A DNA stretch of 36,111 bases from a virus. The stretch spans positions 1 through 36,111 of the IMG/VR virus record IMGVR_UViG_3300035199_001176, one strand, 5' to 3'. The notes below the pieces were generated by a model. The model searched no databases, was not told where the DNA came from, and saw only the letters and a program-made list of their open reading frames with translations. Made by a program: the position numbers and the translations under genes. Of this stretch, positions 23,673 through 32,426 are shown piece after piece; position 1 is the stretch's first letter, and each line of letters opens with the position of its first letter.

Positions 23673-24016
23673 GGGATCTCGCCCGCTGGCACTTTGGCGA
23701 AGGTCCCGAATATTGCGCGACGTGCCGTGATGAAGGTCTTGCCTGTTCGGAAGGCAAGACCGGTCTGGACGATAGCCGTTGTCCTTACCGTGAATATGCG
23801 CCGGTCCTGTTTGAGGCGCAGGCTTTCTGGAAAGTGATTTGCCGGTGTGAGGGGCAACTCCGCACCGCCGGCATGGGGACCATCATCGGCCTCGATTACG
23901 GGCCTGTGATGGCCATGTGTGTCGACTTGGGAGTCGATCGCCGCATCGCCGCGGCACTGTTGCCGTCCGTCGATCAGGGCGTTGTGGCCGCCATGACAAA
24001 GGGTAACGCTGAATGA
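23220..24016 (+). CDS. Tail assembly chaperone G-T fusion by -1 frameshift
   Basis: Shifting -1 at 23660-23666 joins residue K149 of the G-like protein to a 116-aa extension (RLRDLARWHFG...), giving about 265 aa. The extension frame has no good start of its own and ends in an ATGA overlap with the tape measure. It carries a Cys cluster (CATC, then C, C and CRC) and a C-terminal segment (AGMGTIIGLDYGPVMAMC) resembling DUF1799, a domain found in phage proteins at this location. In lambda the T part recruits the tail tube protein. Confidence 0.85.
23660..23707 (+). promoter_or_regulatory. -1 ribosomal frameshift site with downstream stem-loop
   Basis: The heptamer G GGA AAA (23660-23666) is in the correct zero-frame phase and is followed after 6 nt by a stem: GGGATCTCGCC (23673-23683) pairs with GGCGA-A-GGTCCC (23696-23707), 11 pairs including one G-U, with one bulged A and a 12-nt loop. 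The zero-frame stop TAA is at 23670-23672. Confidence 0.85.
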
Positions 24017-26217
24017 ACACCCGCAATCTGCCGATCAAGCTGTCGCTAAAAGATGCCGACGTCGTCGAGCGGGCCCTGGTGCAGCTCGGCACCAAGGGCC
24101 AAAAGGCTCTTGAAAAGCTGCAAAGCGCATCGCAGCCGGCAAGCCGTGGACTGCTCGCCGTCAACGCCGCCGCCAATGTCGGACGGAATGAGATTGAGGG
24201 ATGGGCGAACCGGGCGGGCGCCGGCGCGTCTGTTCTGTCGGCGTTCGGTCCTGCAGGCATTGCCGCTGCCGCCGGCGTCGGGTTGTTTACCGCAGCACTG
24301 TTTCAATCGCGTGAAGCGCTGGCGGATTATGCGGAAATCAACGATCAAGCCCGGCAGGCCGGTGTAACCCCTGAAGAATTCCAGGAACTGACGGTTGCGG
24401 CAGAGCGGTATGGGATCTCGATCGATGCGCTCACGGATTCGCAAAAAGAATTGCTGTTGCGGGCCGATGAGTTTGCCGTGAACGGCGGCGGTGCGGCGGC
24501 TGAGGCCTTCCAGCGCCTGGGATTCGAACAGGATGAACTGGCCGGCAAGTTGGGCAATTCCAGCGCGCTGTTCGATGAGGTCATCGATCGCATGTCGGAA
24601 CTCGGCACGGAAGCCGCGCGGATCCGTGTCGCCGATGAGTTGTTCGGCGGTACCGGTGGTGAACAGCTGGTGCGGTTGCTCGAAGCCGGAGCCGGCGCCA
24701 TGGCGCAATTGCGCCAGGAGGCGCGCGATCTCGGCCTTGTCATCGACAACGATGTCATCCGTCGGGCCGACGGCTTGAACGATGAATTGAAGATAATGCA
24801 GCGCGTCATCGACGTACAGGTCAACGGCGCCTTTGTCGATCTGGCGCCTCTACTGGTTGAGGGCGCGCGGTTGTTCGCCGACGTCGCCAAGTTCGTTGGT
24901 GAGACCGTCGATAATTTCCGGGGCCTCGAGACCGTCTCCATGCGCGGGCTTCAGCGCAGAGTGCAGGAAACCCGTGAGTTGCTGGAGCAGGAGGAGCGGA
25001 TACTTGAGCGATCTCGCGAGCTATCCGAGAATAACCTCTTTTTCGAATTCCTGGGGAACCGTGGCGTCAACAATGTCAATCCGCTTCGCGAGCAACTGGT
25101 ACTCCTCGAGGAGCAGCTGCTATTGCGCACAGCCGCGCAGCAGCAGCTCGAGAATGATGGCGACGGTGACACCCGATCGCCGAGACAATCTGAATTCGAT
25201 CAGATCAATCAGGTCGTGGAAGCCTTGCGTTTCGAAGCCGAGCAGCTGCGCCGGGTTGACGAAGAACAGGCGGTTCACAACGCCCTGCGCCGTGCCGGCA
25301 TTGACGAGAACAATGCGGCGGCGCAGACGATCCGGGATCTTGTTCTGGCGCTCGAGGAAGAGAAGACACAGCAAAGCGAATTGAACGATCTGCAACGTGA
25401 GGCGGAAACTCTGATCGACCGCACCCGCAGTGCCGAAGAGCGCCGCATCGAGGCGTTGGCCGACATCAATCGTCTGCTTGCCGAGAACCTGATCAGCGAA
25501 ACACAAGCTGCCCGGGCACGCGAGGAAATTGAACGCCAGGCGCTGTCGCAAGCACGGGACGCACAGAGCGGCATCCGCCGCGGCTTCGCCCAGGTGCGTG
25601 ACGAAGTTACCAACGACGCGGCATTCATGCAGAAAGCCGTCGTGTCGGCCTATCGCAGTATGGAAGACGCGGCGGTCGAGTTTGTAAAGACCGGCAAGTT
25701 CAGCTTCAAGTCGCTTGTTGATGGCGCAATAGAACAGTTCACACGGCTCGCATTCCGGCAGGGCATTGCCACTATTTTCGGCGGTGCGTCCGGTGGCGGT
25801 GGTGGTATCGGGTCACTGCTCGGCGGGTTGCTCGGGGGAGGCGGACTTGGTGGAGGCGGCTTTGGAGGCGGCGGCAATCCGATCGCGTTCTTTGGCGACG
25901 GCGGTGTGGTGTCCGACCCGTCGATCATCGTTGCCGGCGAGCGTCCGGGCGAAGATGAGGGCGTGTTTCCGTTGCGCCGCATCGGCGGCAAGCTCGGCGT
26001 GCGGGGCAGCGTTCCTGAAGTGTCCGTTCCCGTCAACATCACGGTCAACGATTCGGCCGGTGTCGACGTCCGAGCGACTGCGGCGCGCAATGATGCCGGT
26101 GGTACGGATGTTCGGGTTGATATCGCAGAAGAACTTGTTGGTGCGGTGGCATCCGGCGTGCTGGATGAAACGCTCGCAAACCGGTTTGATCTTACCCGCC
26201 CGCAGGATCTGCGCTAA
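24013..26217 (+). CDS. Tail tape measure protein (gpH-like)
   Basis: A 734-aa protein setting tail length and later ejected with DNA. Features: an N-terminal helical region, a hydrophobic segment (about 72-97: ASVLSAFGPAGIAAAAGVGLF), long Gln/Glu/Arg-rich coiled-coil stretches, a Gly-rich region (GGASGGGGGIGSLLGG) and a conserved C-terminal motif (FGDGGVVSDPSIIVAGERPG) shared by tape measures. At about 0.15 nm per residue it suggests a tail near 110 nm, somewhat shorter than lambda. It overlaps the T frame (ATGA). Confidence 0.95.
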   Translation: MNTRNLPIKLSLKDADVVERALVQLGTKGQKALEKLQSASQPASRGLLAVNAAANVGRNEIEGWANRAGAGASVLSAFGPAGIAAAAGVGLFTAALFQSREALADYAEINDQARQAGVTPEEFQELTVAAERYGISIDALTDSQKELLLRADEFAVNGGGAAAEAFQRLGFEQDELAGKLGNSSALFDEVIDRMSELGTEAARIRVADELFGGTGGEQLVRLLEAGAGAMAQLRQEARDLGLVIDNDVIRRADGLNDELKIMQRVIDVQVNGAFVDLAPLLVEGARLFADVAKFVGETVDNFRGLETVSMRGLQRRVQETRELLEQEERILERSRELSENNLFFEFLGNRGVNNVNPLREQLVLLEEQLLLRTAAQQQLENDGDGDTRSPRQSEFDQINQVVEALRFEAEQLRRVDEEQAVHNALRRAGIDENNAAAQTIRDLVLALEEEKTQQSELNDLQREAETLIDRTRSAEERRIEALADINRLLAENLISETQAARAREEIERQALSQARDAQSGIRRGFAQVRDEVTNDAAFMQKAVVSAYRSMEDAAVEFVKTGKFSFKSLVDGAIEQFTRLAFRQGIATIFGGASGGGGGIGSLLGGLLGGGGLGGGGFGGGGNPIAFFGDGGVVSDPSIIVAGERPGEDEGVFPLRRIGGKLGVRGSVPEVSVPVNITVNDSAGVDVRATAARNDAGGTDVRVDIAEELVGAVASGVLDETLANRFDLTRPQDLR

Positions 26218-26564
26218 TGGTCGACTGGCCGCTCACCTTGCCGCAGCGTCCCCTGGCGCGCGGATTCAGCTATTTGCCGCGTGGCAACATTGTCCAGCAT
26301 CAACCGGAATATTCGTTGCCACTGGAACGTTCGCGCGATTCGACGGAAGCTGTTGATATGGTCGCCGCGTTCCGGTTGACCACAGCGCAGGCCACTATCG
26401 CTTTCACGCTTTGGCGGAACAACCTTCTTTACGGAACGGTACCGGTGAATTTTCCAGATCCGATACAAGGTGACACCGTGCCGTTTTTGATGCGCCGGCC
26501 GCGATTTACAGCCATCTCCGGCAACCGCTTTTTGGCAACGGTGTCCATGGTGAGGCTGCCCTGA
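26217..26564 (+). CDS. Minor tail protein, gpM position
   Basis: A 115-aa protein, close to lambda M in size (109 aa), directly after the tape measure with TAATG overlap. It is beta-rich (RFTAISGNRFLATVSMVRLP) with a central helix (TTAQATIAFTLWRNNL). Distal tail proteins of this kind form the ring linking tube to tip. The assignment is mainly positional. Confidence 0.65.
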   Translation: MVDWPLTLPQRPLARGFSYLPRGNIVQHQPEYSLPLERSRDSTEAVDMVAAFRLTTAQATIAFTLWRNNLLYGTVPVNFPDPIQGDTVPFLMRRPRFTAISGNRFLATVSMVRLP

Positions 26565-27037
26565 TGCCCCTCACATCACCACCGGCGATCGAGGCCGCTC
26601 TCGTAAATCGCACGTCGAAAGTGTTCAAGTGGCTGCTTGAGATTTCGCACCCGCAGATCCCGAACAGTCCGCGGCGGTTCTGCAATGACACAGCGCCGAT
26701 CATCTCAAATGGCCAAACCTATGAGGAACTGCCGTTTAGAATTCAGCGGCCGAAAGAATCGACGCGCGAGCCGTCGGCACCTTTCCAAATGGCGAACGTA
26801 ACCAATGAGATCGGGATCACACTTCGCAGTGTTACCGGTCGCATCAACGTCAAGTTCATGCGCGTTCTGACGTCGTCTCCGGACACCATCGAAACCACCT
26901 ATGACCATTTGCAGCTCTATGGCGTTCGGGTCGATGCGATGCACGTCACCGGCACGGTCTCGCAAGTCCAGTATGGCCGCGAACCGGTGACACGGACCCG
27001 CATAACGCCGGCCCTCTATCCCTCGCTGTACGAGTGA
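26564..27037 (+). CDS. Minor tail protein, gpL position (DUF1833-like)
   Basis: A 157-aa protein with an N-terminal pattern LLEISHPQIPNSPRRFCNDT followed by SNGQTYEELPFRIQ, matching DUF1833-type phage tail proteins. Its position equals lambda L (232 aa), whose zinc-containing C-terminal part is not seen here. It overlaps the previous gene (TGATG). Likely a tail-tip hub component. Confidence 0.75.
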   Translation: MPLTSPPAIEAALVNRTSKVFKWLLEISHPQIPNSPRRFCNDTAPIISNGQTYEELPFRIQRPKESTREPSAPFQMANVTNEIGITLRSVTGRINVKFMRVLTSSPDTIETTYDHLQLYGVRVDAMHVTGTVSQVQYGREPVTRTRITPALYPSLYE

Positions 27038-27041
27038 CCAG

Positions 27042-27458
27042 GTGCTGTTACTCGAACGCATGCAGCGCATCCCCTATGTGCGGCGCGGCCGCACCTGGGC
27101 CGGCGCTGATTGTTGGGGGATCCACCGGATTTACTGCGCCGTCGTGAGCGGGACCGAACTGCCACTGTGGGATTGGATCGATGAGGATGATCCCGATGGC
27201 ATTGCCGGTGCGATCGCTGAGGAGAAAAACCGCCTTGTCTGGAGTCCCATAGCCGACGGTGATGAGCGCCAGTGCGACCTCGCCTTGATGCGCTGCATGA
27301 CCGAAGCAGGCCCGGCGCCGCTCCACATCGGCACGGTAACCGGACCGCGGCGGATCATGCACACGACGGCGACCACGGGTGTGATGTGCGTTCCGTTCGA
27401 TCACAAGACTGTCAAAAACAGGATCAACCAAATCTGGCGCTATGAACATTCCGCTTGA
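27042..27458 (+). CDS. NlpC/P60-like tail-tip peptidase (gpK-like)
   Basis: A 138-aa protein with the NlpC/P60 catalytic layout: C24 in GADCWGIHR, H95 in LHIGTV and H107 in RIMHT. It lacks the N-terminal JAB domain of lambda K, so it is the peptidase half only. It would sit in the tail tip and cut peptide cross-links during DNA entry or help tip assembly. GTG 27042 is used; ATG 27060 is an alternative. It overlaps the J gene by 17 nt. Confidence 0.85.
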   Translation: MLLLERMQRIPYVRRGRTWAGADCWGIHRIYCAVVSGTELPLWDWIDEDDPDGIAGAIAEEKNRLVWSPIADGDERQCDLALMRCMTEAGPAPLHIGTVTGPRRIMHTTATTGVMCVPFDHKTVKNRINQIWRYEHSA

Positions 27459-30024
27459 TCTCATCGACGTCACCGTCCGCTGCGGACCGGAGGCCGACAT
27501 TAAATGGGCCGCGCCTTATGGCCTTTCCGTGGCCGACATTGTTGCTGATGCGCCCGGGCTGATCGTGCGCGATCATGAATGCCTTGTCGTGCTCATCAAT
27601 GGTGTCCTGGTGCCGCCGGTTCTGTGGCCCCGGATCCGGCCGAAACCGTGCGCACGCGTACGTGTGGTCATGGTCACCGAAGGCGGCGATGATGTCGGCA
27701 CCGGGTTCCAGTTGTTCAACGCGGCGCTGTTCGCCTCCAATCCTGCCCTCGGCGTCTTTGCGGCGATCGGCGGCAAAGCGATTACGGACATTTTCAGCCG
27801 CCGCAAGAAAGCGAAGTTCCCCGGTGCCGAGGCCGCGTCTGAAGGTCCGAGAGATGCCGGCACGTCGATCAACCCATTGCAGCCCGGCGCGACCGTTTGG
27901 AGCGTCGTCGGCAAAGAGAAAATCGCGCCGCAGCTTGTGGCAACGCCTTACGTGGATCTCGAAGGTGTCAATCAGGTAGTGCATCTGTTGTTTGAGATCG
28001 CATCGGAGGTCGACTGGACCGGACCGATCACGGTTAATGATGTCGATATCAACGATCAAGCCGATCTGATCGAATATGAAACGTTTCAGGGACTGCCGTC
28101 GGACGGTCAAAATACCCTTGTCACCAAGACCGCGAAGTTCGTACCGCTCGGGCTTGAAGCATCCGAATATCGATTCCGCTCTAACGGTAACCAAGCGTAC
28201 ATAAGCTCACCAGGCGACACCACACAGCAAGTGTTGGACGCGCGGCCGAAATGGCAATCGCTCGGCAAATCCTCAAACTCGCCCGATGAGATCTGGATTG
28301 CCCTCCTGTGGGCCAACGGCTTTTATCTAGGCGCCGCGGCGATCGTCTCCATGGCCTTGCGCATACGGATCCGCTTGGTCGGCACGGTGCCCTGGAGAAA
28401 TCTCCCTGAGCTGAGGTTTCGCGGCCAGGAGACCGATCCGGTCCGCTATATGATCAAGCTGATCTATTCTGCCACTGAGCCCGCGACCGCCAACCCGGCG
28501 GCGGGATTGCGGTGTTTCGAGTCACACCGATTTGTCGGCGTCACAAACCCGGGTGTCGGCGCGCCCGGCAACGTCAGTTATACGGCCGATGCGTATTTCA
28601 CTGTTGATGGCACGGGCTCTCATGTGTTCGTCAATGACGATGCCACATCCATTTTGCTCGACCCGGCGCAATGGCCGGCGGGTGTGTATGAAGTGCAAAC
28701 GCTGCGGGGGCATTCTCTTGCCGGAGAGGGCGCACAAATCAACGGCGCTCATATGGACATATGGTCGATTGACGGCGGCGGCTATTTCGTTCTGGAGAGC
28801 AAATCGAGCCACGTCACGCGGCTCACGTACGAAAACCTTCAGTCGATCCGCAACGTTTACCCGGTGACCGAGACCGGGAAAGCGACACTAGCGATACGCG
28901 CCAAGACGCAGGTTTCCGCCGTCGAGGCGGTGGTGACCGGGCGGTGTCCGATATTTACCGGCGGCAATTGGAACACGGTTGCGGCGACAAGCAATGTGGC
29001 GGCCTGGGCCCGCAACAAATTGACCGGGCCCTACAACGCGAACCCGTTGCCCTTGTCCCTGCTCAATGATGCGGAGTGGCAAGCCTTCTACGAGCACTGC
29101 GTTGCCGAAGGCCTCGGGATCAACATGACGTTGAGTGAGGAGACGGTCGAAGAGTTCCTGACAATCTGCGAGCTGGCAGGTGAGGCAAAGAAAAAACGCG
29201 GTGCCTTGTGGGGCTACTGGATCGATGAAGACCGATCCGGCGAGGCCCCCGTCCAATTGTTCACGCCCATCAGCACCCGGGGCATGTCATGGTCGCGAAG
29301 CTTCGAAGATGATGTCAAAGCCTATCGGGTCGAGTTCCGTGACAGTGACGACGACTACAAGAACGCCGAGATCATCGTCTATCTCGACGGCTATGATGCA
29401 GATGGCCTCGGCGGCAACATCGCGGTTACGCGGGATCAGCTACACGGGTTTCGATTGCCGGGCAATTGGACAGTTGCCGAAGCCACGCGCCGCGCATTGT
29501 TCGCCCTGCGTGAAATCAATCATCGATCGATTGTCACGACCCTCAATGTCGGCATTGAGCACGAAACCCTTGAGATCGGCGACATGGTCGGCCTCAGTCA
29601 CGACGCCATCAACCTGCACGCCAGTTCCTCATGGGTGAAGTCGGTCACGGAAGTCGGTGGTCTCGTCACCGGTCTTGTTCTCGAGGGGGAATTGAACCTG
29701 GGCAACCCGGACGTTGCGGATATTTGGGCCGTCGATGACATCTGGGCACTGCCGGATATCTGGGACACATCGCCGGTGTCGGTGGCGATCCGGCTCACCG
29801 ACCGCACGGTCACCGTCAAGTCAATCGTCGAAACGGTCGACACGAACATTGTGACGTTCGCCGCGCCGTTCGCTCCCATCGCCACACTCAAGACCGGATG
29901 CTTGATCGCTGCAGGGTTATCGAACACCGAGTACGAGCGGCTGTATGTGGCCGATATCAAGGGTGCCGCTGATGACGGCGCCAGATTGATCCTGATGGAA
30001 GAGGCAACCGAAATTCACGCATGA
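27442..30024 (+). CDS. Central tail-tip protein (gpJ-like)
   Basis: An 860-aa protein. The N-terminal part has a ubiquitin-like I-type segment (VVLINGVLVPPVLWPRI...RVRVVMVTEGG), so lambda I and J appear fused. A hydrophobic stretch (NAALFASNPALGVFAAIGG) and baseplate-hub-like beta domains follow, with IWALLWANGFYLG-type middle repeats, a long WNTVAATSNVAAWARNKL region typical of J proteins, and a C-terminal beta part. It is shorter than lambda J (1132 aa) and would anchor the receptor-binding fibre encoded next. Confidence 0.9.
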   Translation: MNIPLDLIDVTVRCGPEADIKWAAPYGLSVADIVADAPGLIVRDHECLVVLINGVLVPPVLWPRIRPKPCARVRVVMVTEGGDDVGTGFQLFNAALFASNPALGVFAAIGGKAITDIFSRRKKAKFPGAEAASEGPRDAGTSINPLQPGATVWSVVGKEKIAPQLVATPYVDLEGVNQVVHLLFEIASEVDWTGPITVNDVDINDQADLIEYETFQGLPSDGQNTLVTKTAKFVPLGLEASEYRFRSNGNQAYISSPGDTTQQVLDARPKWQSLGKSSNSPDEIWIALLWANGFYLGAAAIVSMALRIRIRLVGTVPWRNLPELRFRGQETDPVRYMIKLIYSATEPATANPAAGLRCFESHRFVGVTNPGVGAPGNVSYTADAYFTVDGTGSHVFVNDDATSILLDPAQWPAGVYEVQTLRGHSLAGEGAQINGAHMDIWSIDGGGYFVLESKSSHVTRLTYENLQSIRNVYPVTETGKATLAIRAKTQVSAVEAVVTGRCPIFTGGNWNTVAATSNVAAWARNKLTGPYNANPLPLSLLNDAEWQAFYEHCVAEGLGINMTLSEETVEEFLTICELAGEAKKKRGALWGYWIDEDRSGEAPVQLFTPISTRGMSWSRSFEDDVKAYRVEFRDSDDDYKNAEIIVYLDGYDADGLGGNIAVTRDQLHGFRLPGNWTVAEATRRALFALREINHRSIVTTLNVGIEHETLEIGDMVGLSHDAINLHASSSWVKSVTEVGGLVTGLVLEGELNLGNPDVADIWAVDDIWALPDIWDTSPVSVAIRLTDRTVTVKSIVETVDTNIVTFAAPFAPIATLKTGCLIAAGLSNTEYERLYVADIKGAADDGARLILMEEATEIHA

Positions 30025-30033
30025 GGACACATA

Positions 30034-31110
30034 ATGGCTGATGGACAGGCACCTGTAGCGCGCCCAGGCGATCCCCCGTTGTCTGGCATGTCTTACTATG
30101 CTGCGCAAATCCAAGAGGAGCTCGACGCCGTTCAACGGGCGAAAGAAATCACCATCAATAGTGATTTCAGTATCTCCGAACGTGGTGGAAGTTATACGGC
30201 GGCAACCGACTTTCCGAACAATGATGATTCATACACCCATGACAGATGGCTGTTGCTGTCGGACGGTAACGACGTTGTAGACGTTGTCCGGGACGGCGGA
30301 GGATGGAACAGGGCGACGGTTCAAACTGCGAACAAACAATTCGGTTTCATGCAAACCCTTGAGTGGGCTGATGCGCATCACTATTTGCGCGAAAAAGTCA
30401 GTATCCAGATACGGGCGCGTTCGGCGACGATCACAAAAGTGCGTGCGGCGGTACTATCGTGGAAAGGGGCGGTCGACGCCATCACGTCGGATCCAGTTGC
30501 TGCTTGGCCCGCCGCCGGCGTCGAACCGGCCTGGGCGGCGAATTGGGAACGTGAGGGCGAGATTCTTGACCTCAATCTGGGCGCTGCATTTGCAAACGCC
30601 ACGTTGGATGGAATCACGATCGACGCACCTGGCGCCGTGCAGTTCGGTATTGTTCTGTGGGTTGACGATACGGTGATCGGCGTCGGTGAAATCCTCGAAA
30701 TCGAACATATTTCGATGGTCGGTTCGCCGCGCTATCCGGCGCATCGCCCGGTGGTCGATGAGGCGACGGAGTATCTACGCTGCGCCCGGTTCTTCAACCG
30801 CCACAATTCGGAGATTCGGCAAGGGTTTCAAATCTACGCCAACGCGATCCAGCATTGGCTGCAGGCACCAATCCCGATGCGTCTTTCAACGCCAGCGGTG
30901 ACAATCAGCTCTAACCCGACATCGGGAAACACGTTTCTTTCGTTTTCGCCCAATGCGTATTGGCACACGTTCTCTTCATTCGACAGTATCGCAATCGCTC
31001 GATCGGGCCGGATTCAATACATCGTGACGACGCATTACACCGGCGGTAATGGTGCCGGCATTGCGATCGGCACCTTCTTGCGCACCCTCTATCTTGACGC
31101 GGAGTTGTGA
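30034..31110 (+). CDS. Tail fibre / receptor-binding protein candidate
   Basis: A 358-aa protein after the J-like gene. A short helical N-terminus (MSYYAAQIQEELDAVQRAKE) would attach it to the tip. The middle resembles a jelly-roll carbohydrate-binding fold (WNRATVQTANKQFGFMQTLEWADA, VSIQIRARS, TLDGITIDAPGAVQFGIVLWVDD) and the C-terminal third (YLRCARFFNRHNSEIRQG) is found in phage fibre-like proteins. GAGG precedes ATG 30034. Host range would depend on it. Confidence 0.75.
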   Translation: MADGQAPVARPGDPPLSGMSYYAAQIQEELDAVQRAKEITINSDFSISERGGSYTAATDFPNNDDSYTHDRWLLLSDGNDVVDVVRDGGGWNRATVQTANKQFGFMQTLEWADAHHYLREKVSIQIRARSATITKVRAAVLSWKGAVDAITSDPVAAWPAAGVEPAWAANWEREGEILDLNLGAAFANATLDGITIDAPGAVQFGIVLWVDDTVIGVGEILEIEHISMVGSPRYPAHRPVVDEATEYLRCARFFNRHNSEIRQGFQIYANAIQHWLQAPIPMRLSTPAVTISSNPTSGNTFLSFSPNAYWHTFSSFDSIAIARSGRIQYIVTTHYTGGNGAGIAIGTFLRTLYLDAEL

Positions 31111-31111
31111 T

Positions 31112-31546
31112 ATGCGGTTCGAGAATCTGAAATTTGTCGATGAGGATCACGAGCAGATTTCCGCCATCGTCGATGGGCGGGCGACGGCCTTTCAAGCCGA
31201 CGTTGCCGATCGTCATTATTGCAAGGTGATCGCAGACAGGCTTGTCGTTGCCAACTATCAGGCGCCAGCACCGCATGTCGACGATGTGCTCGCCGAATGC
31301 CGGCGGCGCAAGTTGCTGGCCGCCGACGCCGAGTCTGATGCGGCATTTGAGCGGGCAAAGGAACGGGCTGTTCGTGAAAGCGTGAAACTGCTGCATCGGA
31401 AGAAGAATGAAACGCCACGTGGCAACGCTCTTGCCGCGTTAAACGATGCGCTAGAAGCAATCGACGCCGCCGCCGACGTTCTGCTCGAGGCCGATCCGAT
31501 CCCGGCCGACTATGCCGACGACAAGCACTGGCCACCTGTGCCCTGA
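31112..31546 (+). CDS. Hypothetical protein after the fibre gene (possible fibre chaperone)
   Basis: A 144-aa protein. The first ~70 aa are mixed alpha/beta (KFVDEDHEQISAIVDGRATAF), then a strongly charged helix (AFERAKERAVRESVKLLHRKK) and an Ala/Asp-rich acidic end. Small acidic or helical proteins after fibre genes often assist fibre assembly, but no family is recognised, so the role is only suggested by position. Confidence 0.6.
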   Translation: MRFENLKFVDEDHEQISAIVDGRATAFQADVADRHYCKVIADRLVVANYQAPAPHVDDVLAECRRRKLLAADAESDAAFERAKERAVRESVKLLHRKKNETPRGNALAALNDALEAIDAAADVLLEADPIPADYADDKHWPPVP

Positions 31547-31893
31547 TGACCTCCCGCTTCCCGGTCGTGCCGCTGCGCACGACGTTCGAAACTCACGGAT
31601 GCACCTGGTGGCCGGACGGCAACTATCATTCGTGCTGGGCAACCCATGACCTCGCCTACTGGCACGGCGGGTCGTGGCGAGACCGCCTTGCCGCCGACCG
31701 CGAGCTGGCGGCGTGCGTGCTGCGGGTGCGGGGCATGGGCATGGCGGCGGTGATGTACGTGGGTGTGCGTTTCGGCGGCGCCTTCTTCTGGCCGGTGCCC
31801 TGGCGCTTCGGCTACGGCCTGGAGCGCTGGCGCTGGTTCTGGGGTCTGGTGCCTCGGTTTGAGCAACCCTTGCCGATCGGCGAGGCGACATGA
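31546..31893 (+). CDS. Phospholipase-A2-like membrane-associated protein
   Basis: A 115-aa protein with a compact PLA2-type motif set: C19, PDG (24-25), C30, H34-D35 in CWATHDLAYW (compare CCxxHDxCY) and D51 in ADRELAAC (compare CDxxxAxC). The catalytic His/Asp pair is thus present, with C30 and C57 available for a disulfide. Residues about 63-82 are hydrophobic and the C-terminal part is Trp-rich, suggesting membrane contact. It lies at the head of the lysis block, coupled to both neighbours (TGATG, ATGA). Activity is not proven. Confidence 0.65.
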   Translation: MTSRFPVVPLRTTFETHGCTWWPDGNYHSCWATHDLAYWHGGSWRDRLAADRELAACVLRVRGMGMAAVMYVGVRFGGAFFWPVPWRFGYGLERWRWFWGLVPRFEQPLPIGEAT

Positions 31894-32186
31894 CGGGGAA
31901 GGGCGGCATGAAAAACGAAGACGTTGCGACCATGGTTGCGCGTATCGACGAGCGGACCCGGGGCACCGATGACCGGACGAAGCTGCTGGCCAGCCAGCAC
32001 GAGGAGTTGAGCCGCAAAATGTCGGAACAGACGCGCGACCTGCACCTCAAGCTCGACAAGCATTTCGTGCGTAAGGAAACGCACAAAGCCGAAATGGCCG
32101 GCACCCGCCGCTGGCTCGGATACATCACAACGGCGCTGATCGGCACCGCCACCGCCGTCGTCGCCAGTTTCATCAAGGGCTCGTGA
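31890..32186 (+). CDS. XhlA/holin-accessory-like coiled-coil TM protein
   Basis: A 98-aa protein with a long charged helix (about 8-60: MVARIDERTRGTDDRTKLL...KMSEQTRDLHLKLDKHF) and one C-terminal TM helix (about 74-93: WLGYITTALIGTATAVVASF). The plan matches XhlA-type proteins and other lysis accessory proteins. ATG 31890 overlaps the PLA2-like stop; ATG 31908 is an alternative. It belongs to the lysis module. Confidence 0.65.
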   Translation: MTGKGGMKNEDVATMVARIDERTRGTDDRTKLLASQHEELSRKMSEQTRDLHLKLDKHFVRKETHKAEMAGTRRWLGYITTALIGTATAVVASFIKGS

Positions 32187-32234
32187 CCGGGCCCGCCACC
32201 TAGCAGAAGCAACACCCATGCGCCCTTTTGGGCT

Positions 32235-32426
32235 GTGGGCGCGGCGGGAGTCGCGGCAACGAAGGCGGCTGTCTCGACGACGGCGCTGGCGCGCGTCTGC
32301 GATCCCCGCCCTGACGGCCAGGGCTGCGTCTCGCTGCGCGGCACGCATTTCGATTTCTTGAACGAGATCCCCCGGATCCGAATTCCGGCAGATAGAATAA
32401 AGGAGACACACAATGCCAAAGCTTAA
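32235..32426 (+). CDS. Possible small lysis-region protein (low support)
   Basis: A 63-codon frame from GTG 32235, with an Ala-rich first third (GAAGVAATKAAVSTTALA), then CDPRPDGQGCVSLRGTHFDF. A signal-peptide-like reading MRPFGLWA sits just upstream (ATG 32218) in the next frame, so the true gene may be frameshifted or this may be chance. It overlaps the endolysin start by 14 nt. If real, a small exported protein (spanin-like in position) is possible. Confidence 0.3.
   Translation: MGAAGVAATKAAVSTTALARVCDPRPDGQGCVSLRGTHFDFLNEIPRIRIPADRIKETHNAKA

Noticed and set aside
31451-32419. A 322-codon minus-strand open frame over the lysis region
   Set aside because: It is antisense to the PLA2-like and XhlA-like genes, which are coupled and have clear motifs.
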